A stretch of DNA of 64,000 bases, taken from NCBI GenBank assembly GCA_030847615.1, contig JAUMIR010000005.1, forward strand, positions 243,450,645 to 243,514,644, in the 5' to 3' direction. Below are positions 58,201 through 64,000 of the stretch, one piece after another; positions within the stretch are counted from its first letter, which is position 1, and every line of letters starts with the position of its first letter. The translations under genes were made by a program, and so were the position numbers. The notes below the pieces were generated by a model. That model was not told the origin of the DNA, made no database searches, and saw only the letters and a list, made by a program, of their open reading frames with translations. Origin of the DNA: Gambelia wislizenii. Lineage: Eukaryota > Chordata > Lepidosauria > Squamata > Crotaphytidae.

Positions 58201-59204
58201 TTCCCTCTGGCTAGTTTATGCAATTTTTGTATGTGACTAGAGGAGCCGATAGAATGTGGAAAGGGTCTATAATATTGGACTACCATTGGTGACCTGGCCA
58301 AAGACTGTATAGTACTTGTCCTTCAATATTCCTCCCAACTGGGCAGGCCATACACACTCCATGGCCATTCCTGGTGGAAAGGTAAGGGAAACATGCAAGG
58401 TTAAGCCTAGACCACATCAATTTAGTGTCAACCAAAAGCTCCCCCTGATCTTTTCTGCTCTGAGACTTGAAGGTGTGGCTCGAGGGAGTGGTGTTCTAGT
58501 TGGCCATGCACCAGATGACAGTACCACGCCTGCCATGGCAAGACACAGAAAGTGGATTTGTTGATGCCTGAGTGAAAGGAATAATGTGTACACTCTATTG
58601 GAAGCAAAAACTCTCACATGACTTTCACCCCCTCTGAAAAGCTATTCTCTGCTCCCAGCCTTATTGTTCAGTTATACCCCACCAGCATTAATGCAAAACA
58701 GGCTAACTCAAATGGCTTCTCTCATTCCAATTAAGGAAGGACTGTAGGTTAGGGGTACAATGTATGGAGAGACCCCCTAGGAAGTTACTGCCATTCAGAA
58801 ATACTGAGTCACATGGATACGTGTCTTGATTTGGTATAAGGAGGCTTCCTAGGTTCATTATAAGCTCAAAATTAAAGGGTCCTTTGTTGGATTTTTGGAG
58901 GGATAAAGCTGGGCAAAAAGTTTCTAGTAGCTTCTGGCAGCCATCTTTGCTTTTACCAGAGGTCTTTTTGCCACAGTACAAAATAGTGAAGAAAGGAGGC
59001 TTCTTGGTTTTGAAAAATGGCAGTTGCAAGGAGGAGGGCAGCTGTGATTTTAAAAAACCCTGCACAAATATAAATGTGGGGGGACAATTTCAAAGGAACT
59101 CCCTCCACCCCACTTCACTCACATATTTTGTAATTTTCACTAGAGAACTTTTAAGTCCAGTGTTGTGTAATATGTGAGCCCTGGTGGGTCTCATCCATTT
59201 TGGC

Positions 59205-59460
59205 TCTTGGGGTGTTGTGTACAGTGGTTAGAGTATTGGGATAGAACTGGGTCATCCTGACTCTAAATGCCCACTCAGCCATGAAACTCTGGATGAATGT
59301 GAACCCAGTCAGCCCTACTTAGCCTGGCCTACCTCATAAGGATGTTGCCAGGCTAAAAGTTGAGAAATGGGTTGAAGAAAAATTGGGAAGGTTGTCAAGA
59401 ACTCCTTGCAGGATAGATGAGATAAAAAATATAGCTTACAAGTAAATTCATAGCTTTGTA
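59205..59460 (+). mobile_element. tRNA-derived SINE (diverged)
   Basis: GTGTTGTGTACAGTGGTTAG, then AGCCCTACTTAGCCTGGCCT and ACCTCATAAGGATGTTGCCA, as at 35097-35283. Confidence 0.65.
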
Positions 59461-59679
59461 TTGAGTCAGATGTCAGGAGAAAGAGAGCCTACAAGAGGTA
59501 AGAGGGAAGGAAGATGGGTTGCAGTCAAGTCTTGGATGATTCTTGAGGGAGAATTAATGAGATTCCTGCTGTGACCCTCCTTGTGGGTATAATAGTCTTA
59601 CTTCTTTCTTGCCCAGCTCCAAGGAGAGTGTTCTAGAGAGGACTGGGGGTAATACTGTTAATTTTCCCCTTCTCCTTAG

Positions 59680-59802
59680 CTGTGTGGTAGATGAGATGGA
59701 CTTCTCTGGCATGGAGCTTGATGAAGCTTTGCGGAAATTTCAAGCCCACATCCGGGTGCAGGGAGAGGCCCAGAAGGTGGAGCGGCTGATTGAGGCCTTC
59801 AG
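59680..59802 (+). CDS. IQSEC3: IQSEC3 exon with the Sec7 catalytic glutamate
   Basis: This 123-nt exon has 1 nt, 40 codons, then 2 nt of a split Ser codon. Acceptor: ttctccttAG; donor: cag|gtaagg. It encodes [20 protein letters not shown] followed by [32 protein letters not shown] is Sec7 motif 1; its Glu (codon GAG at 59765-59767) aligns with the glutamic finger that displaces magnesium and GDP from Arf (E156 in ARNO; by my count E849 in IQSEC2). The residue is intact, so the encoded exchange factor should be catalytically competent. This short exon is isolated by a 23.5-kb intron upstream and a 3.4-kb intron downstream. Confidence 0.98.
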
Positions 59803-61081
59803 GTAAGGGCACCACTGCTGTGCTGCAACATGGCGGATCACTCTGACTGATATAGGAGAATGGCTGTGTCAAGAAGGAGAAAAGGATGGAGTTGGTAAAG
59901 CTAAGAAGGAAGGCTCCATGAAGCTGAAATCTCTCTTTTAAGTTAAAAAAGGAGGAGTGAATGGAGGCTTTAAAGCTACCATAGCTTGTCTCTGAAAATT
60001 AAGAATCTATATGTAAGGAGTTGAAATGTATAAATTGAGAACACACAATGTCAGAATTAGGTGGCTTCATACGGATGGTGTGTGGGATAACTCACTGGAT
60101 GGGAGAGGGGAACAATTTTCCAAACCCCTCTGTGCATAATTTCCTGTCACCATTTTGAAGAGGAAACAAAGGGCCACCAGTATTTGAGAGGTGGGGGTAT
60201 TTGGTGAGGTGAGGAGAGTTTTCCCTCTTTGTTTCCATGCATGTGGGGGTGGGTCTGGGTGTGATCTTTGCCCACATTTTTTAAAAATAAATTTGTGGGA
60301 TTCTGGGGCTTGAGAGGACTGGTGGTATAACTGAAGAAAATGGGACAAAGCTCAGGCATCCATCCATCTTCTCACATTTTTCCTCATTGGACACTAGTGG
60401 CACAACACTATGGAGGATTTGTGTGTGCACACAGACATTCAGCTATCTTTTGATCAGGCATATAAGGAGCCCTAGCTTTGGGGAAAAGTGGTATAAATGA
60501 AGCATGTGTGAGAGAGATGGAGATGGAGGGGGAGACTAGAAAGCTTGTCTCTCTTGGATAACAACTCCTAATATGGCTATACGGAACTAATGAGAGTTGT
60601 TTCCACAGCTGCTAGAGGGCCACAGGTTTCTTTCTCCTGGTTTTTACTAATTGATTTAAATATTGACAGAAACAGCAACTCCAATTAACTGGGCAATACA
60701 TTTTTTTTTAAAAAAAAGTTAATAGTCTTTAATAATAATAAGTACAGTATTTAGAAAAACTGCTGGTGGCAGGTGGCACTTAACTTTGTATTCCCCACCG
60801 CCCCCCAGCTATATCTAGTTGTACTATTGGAAGCCTACTTGAAAAAAAGGTGAAATATAAATAGGAATGGGCAAAGAGAAAATTCCTCAAGCACCTATGA
60901 CTAAAACAGTCATGGTGTGGAGAAAAGCATACATTTTCTTTGTTATTAGATTGTACTTTTAGATAAGTTATAGCAGATTCCATCTTAAAGAAGGCATCCC
61001 TTTCACGAGAGAGCAATGGAGGAAAACATTTCCCAAAATCCTTATTCCTGCTAGCATTACTATGACTGTTATTAGTATTAA

Positions 61082-61285
61082 CAGTCTCTCTTTCTCTCTC
61101 TCTGGCTTTTCTTCGCAAATGAAGATTCAGGAAGGACTCATCCTGCGTTTTCTGCAAGCGCACTGATGACTAAAAAGGCCAATCCGAGAAAAACAAGTCC
61201 GGTTGCAGAAAGCACAGCAGAAGGTTTCCTTGGGTGATGTTTCTGGGTTGTGATTCTTTTTGCGTTGTCATTTCTCTTCAAGTTT
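61082..61285 (-). mobile_element. Zinc-finger LINE 3' end
   Basis: CTCTCTCTCTCTGGCTTTTC then TTCTGCAAGCGCACTGATGA and AGCACAGCAGAAGGTTTCC: complement of the family's (GA)n-tailed 3' end. Confidence 0.82.
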
Positions 61286-61454
61286 TAACAGTAATTAATT
61301 AGTAATAATAATATTAATAGTAATTCTAATATTAATAAGAATTTTGGAAGAGGTTTTCCTCCTCCGCTCTCACATGAAAGGAATGTCTCTTCTAAGATGA
61401 AATCTGCTGCAACATATCTAGAAGGATTATATAATAACAAAGAAAATGTGTGCT

Positions 61455-61682
61455 TAGATTTTCCTTGGTTTTTTTGTTTTTTTTGTGTGTTTTTTTGGGC
61501 TGTGAAGCCATGTTCTGGAATAGTTTCTTTCTGACGTTTCTCCTGCATCCTGCATCTGAAAGATGCCAGCCACAGATGCGGGCGAAACGTCAAAGAAACT
61601 ATTCCAGAACACAGTCTCACAGCCCCAAAAAAACCCAAGGAAAATCTATGGATGCTGGCCGTGAAAGCCTTTGACTTCACAT
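61455..61682 (+). mobile_element. Foldback element, copy 6 (228 bp), with 13-bp target duplication
   Basis: Arms GGGCTGTGAAGCCATGTTCT and the complement (AGAACACAGTCTCACAGCCC) meet near 61550. The 3' extension GGATGCTGGCCGTGAAAGCC then TTTGACTTCAC is complete. Perfect direct repeats GAAAATGTGTGCT lie at 61442-61454 and 61683-61695. Confidence 0.9.
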
Positions 61683-62883
61683 GAAAATGTGTGCTCTCCT
61701 CTGCTGCCCACCCAATGATAGTTTTAGTCATAGGGTGCTTAAGGAATTTTCTCTATGCCCATTTTGGTCTGAACTGATCTGGTCCACACATCCCAGAGTC
61801 CCAAATGAATGCATAGTTCAGAGATAACTATCCACTGGATTTCATCCTTCAAAAGCTCCACTAAAATATATAAAAAATGTATTAAAAGGTATTTTGGGGG
61901 ATAGACTTGTGTATTATGAGATAAAATGCCTTTGGGATGATGCATTTAATTTTTTTTTGATCTTTTAAAAAGAATGTTACAGATTAGTGTGGAAATGATA
62001 TGGAAAAGCCTAATGAGTGACTGCATCTGAAAAAGTCATGGACTGATCCATCCATCCTTATTTAGTCATATGCAAATTAATGCAGATTTGCTCAATTAAT
62101 CAAGAAAGCCATTAAAGCTCATTTGATTAACTGAGTAAAATTTATTTACCTGTGTGGGGGCCAGGGAGGGAGATGTGGAGCCATTCCAGGTAAGTGGTTT
62201 TCTTTCTTTTTTATTCTGAAGTGCTATGGTGGTCAAATTCAAAGCTGGTGAATATGCTAAAATCTCTTGATGGAGGCAATTTAGCCATGGTTTCTCCTGT
62301 CCATTCCCTGCCTGGTTCTATTGTCTGTTCTGTCCCCAGCCATCTGAAATTGATCTTACCCCCACCCCCAGCAAGCCCAGGATGAGAGAGATGACATAAT
62401 ATTGTACTGTGAATTACAAGCTTATCCCAATCTTACCCATCTATTGAAGGGAATGGCTTGTACATGCTCCAGTATGATCAGGAAGAAAGCCAGTATGTGC
62501 CAGAGGCAACGATGTGACAATTATCCTGTGGCTTAACAATCGCTGTATGAGCTTTTAGTTCGGGTGAATTCAAATTGTGAGTTCTTCATTATTATTGTTG
62601 TATATCACATGTTTGAAACATAGGTCAGTTATTATTGATGGGAGAGTCTTCTGATCATACAAATGAAGAACTAATCAGTGCAAGAGAAGCTAGCTCATAT
62701 TAAACTCATGTTCCCTGGACTTTTGGATTCCCTCCAAATGAACAGTCTGTTCCTTTGTTCTAAGGTACAACTCAGGAACTGCTAGCACAACTCTGATATT
62801 TACCTTACTTGGCAGAGTATAATTTTAGCATATAGGCATTCTTACTGATCAATTAAAATGTTTACAGTATTTCCATTCATGTA

Positions 62884-63137
62884 TGAGAGCCAGCATCATG
62901 TAGTGGTTTGAGCATTGGACTACGACTCTGGAGACCAGGGTTCAAACACCTACTTGGCCATGGAAACTGACTGAGTGACCTTGGACAAGTTACATTCTCT
63001 CAGCCTCAGAGGAAAGCAAAGGTGAACCCCCTCTGAACAAATTTTGCCAAGAAAACCCCATGATAGGGTTACCTGAGAGTTGGTGTAAGTCAGAAATGAC
63101 GTGAAGACACACAACAACAGCAACAACAACAACAACA
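62884..63137 (+). mobile_element. tRNA-derived SINE with BovB-like tail, next to an IQSEC3 exon
   Basis: Head GAGAGCCAGCATCATGTAGT, B-box-like GGTTCAAACACC; tail GTAAGTCAGAAATGACGTGA then AGACACACAACAACAGCAAC ending in (CAA)n at 63137. Only 32 nt separate it from the exon at 63170. Confidence 0.88.
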
Positions 63138-63169
63138 TATATGTTCACTTTGTCTCCCTTCTCTTGCAG

Positions 63170-63336
63170 CCAGCGGTATTGCATGTGTAACCCAGATGTG
63201 GTCCAGCAGTTTCATAACCCAGACACCATTTTCATCTTGGCTTTCGCCATCATCCTTCTTAACACAGATATGTATAGCCCAAACATCAAGCCTGACAGGA
63301 AGATGATGCTGGAGGACTTTATTCGAAACCTGAGGG
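63170..63336 (+). CDS. IQSEC3: IQSEC3 exon, Sec7 motif 2 region
   Basis: This 167-nt exon has 1 nt completing Ser, 55 codons, then 1 nt of the Gly codon. The acceptor is tctcccttctcttgcAG, preceded by a good pyrimidine tract; the donor is ggg|gtgagg. It encodes [20 protein letters not shown], then [20 protein letters not shown] and [28 protein letters not shown] is Sec7 motif 2, which lines the Arf-binding groove with the glutamic finger of the previous exon. [13 protein letters not shown] and [13 protein letters not shown] are IQSEC3-like (the paralogues have ALVRQF and SVKAERK as I recall). The rest of Sec7 and the PH domain would follow beyond 64000; the frame simply stops after the exon because intron begins. 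Confidence 0.98.
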
Positions 63337-64000
63337 GTGAGGTTCTTGAATGAGTCAAAGCCTAACTGTTACAAATCCTGAGTAAGGTAGGATCAGAGCT
63401 TGGGAAAGTTACTTTTGTATACTATTCCTCCCAGAATCCCCCAAACTAGGTCTGGGTTAGCTAAGGAATTCTGGGAGCTGTAATACAAAAAGTAACTTTT
63501 CCAAGCTCTGTGTACACTTCAAGCCAGGGTGCATGTATATGATATTGGGAAGTTTAAAAAGAAAAGAGAAAAAGGGGTTGCCACCTCCCCTAGGGAGAGG
63601 GGGAAAAACCCCCTATTTAGGTACATTTGAAAATGCACACTGTTTACTCACAAAATTGAAATTTATCTCTGGTCAAACAGGTTTTTCAATTTTAGTTGTG
63701 CTTTTATACCAAGGGTGAGAATCCTGGGCCCCTCTAGATATTATTGGACCATAATTCCCAGCATCCCTCACCATAGACGATGCTGGCAAGGGCTGCTGGG
63801 ACTTGTAGACCAACATCATCTGGAGGGTTGTATTATTCCCACCTATCCTAAATCACACACCACATCTTTGACCTGAGCCCCTACTGAGACAGAAGTAATG
63901 AGCATGTGTACTCATGAACGACTCTGGCTGTATCTTAATATTTTTCAAGTTTATAATAAATGATCATCTGTAAGCAGTCTATGTACATCAGGTATGAATC
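63337..64000 (+). other. Start of the next IQSEC3 intron
   Basis: The intron opens with gtgagg. It holds a small palindromic MITE at 63394-63510 and a second palindromic 'colour of the family' repeat near 63715-63830 (GGACCATAATTCCCAGCATC with an inverted partner). The next exon, which should begin with the rest of a Gly codon and continue the Sec7 domain, is not within the window. Confidence 0.85.
63394..63510. mobile_element. Small palindromic MITE just after an IQSEC3 donor site
   Basis: CAGAGCTTGGGAAAGTTACT and the complement (AGTAACTTTTCCAAGCTCTG) are inverted over about 45 bp, with TACTATTCCTCCCAGAATCC in the middle. Confidence 0.8.

Larger units (their letters stand above)
36146..59679 (+). 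other. IQSEC3 intron, 23.5 kb, repeat-dense
   Basis: The donor is gtaagt at 36146 and the acceptor AG at 59678-59679. It carries the foldback element with long arms (38431-39038), several DNA transposons, a nested LINE block (46.7-53.0 kb), a run of palindromic MITEs (53.9-56.2 kb) and scattered SINEs. The stretches 36150-37160, 39050-40640, 41460-42280, 42810-43740, 44410-45900, 52970-53860, 57060-58080 and 58200-59200 show no gene and no repeat I can name with confidence. Confidence 0.88.
59803..63169 (+). other. IQSEC3 intron, 3.4 kb
   Basis: The donor is gtaagg and the acceptor tcttgcAG. It contains a zinc-finger LINE 3' fragment (61082-61285), a 228-bp foldback element with 13-bp target duplication (61455-61682) and a BovB-tailed SINE ending about 33 nt before the next exon. 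The stretches 59820-61080 and 61700-62880 have no feature I can name. Confidence 0.9.

Noticed and set aside
1..64000. Endogenous retrovirus or other viral insertion
   Set aside because: I found no LTR pair with TG...CA ends, no primer-binding site and no gag/pol/env-like frame; all RT fragments are of non-LTR type.

Overview
The window is vertebrate nuclear DNA, most likely from a squamate reptile (probably a lizard). It holds five consecutive internal exons of one plus-strand gene, IQSEC3 (BRAG3/SynArfGEF), an Arf guanine-nucleotide exchange factor of inhibitory synapses. The exons are 12173-12470, 24583-25676, 35984-36145, 59680-59802 and 63170-63336. They join in frame with GT-AG introns (phases 2, 0, 2, 2, 2, 1) and encode about 614 residues: the end of the N-terminal linker, the IQ motif, a long acidic/serine-rich linker and most of the Sec7 domain, including the catalytic glutamate. 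The first exons, the end of Sec7, the PH domain and the C-terminal tail lie outside the window. I recognise no other cellular gene on either strand.

The rest (about 97%) is intron packed with transposable elements, and these suggest the host group. They include CR1 3' ends closing in the ATTCTATG-type repeat; tRNA-derived SINEs with a BovB-like tail (Sauria-SINE type) and a (CAA)n end; 5S-rRNA-headed SINEs; an L2-type LINE; a LINE family with a C-terminal zinc-finger-like segment and a (GA)n tail; TA-flanked pogo/Tigger-like elements; and palindromic MITEs.

Layout: 1-12172 is upstream intron with a foldback element at the left edge, a CR1, and a GC-rich 63-bp minisatellite inside a TA-flanked transposon (6231-7023). 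The introns 12471-24582 and 25677-35983 carry scattered SINEs, CR1 tails and MITEs; the second ends in a pogo-like transposon only 35 nt before the exon. The intron 36146-59679 (23.5 kb) contains the densest nest: an L2 LINE (47.5-51.6 kb) split by a 1.6-kb DNA transposon that itself contains a pyrimidine-rich tandem array interrupted by CR1, followed by a 5'-inverted zinc-finger LINE with a 15-bp target duplication. The last full intron (59803-63169) has a SINE whose (CAA)n tail ends about 33 nt before the exon.

The most interesting non-gene item is a family of short foldback elements (six copies). Four have nearby direct repeats of 10-13 bp (variable length), which fits target-primed insertion rather than cut-and-paste. 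Their arms carry a hammerhead-ribozyme-like arrangement with one non-canonical insertion, raising a possible link to Penelope-like elements. I found no new multi-gene system. All family names come from pattern recognition, not database search.
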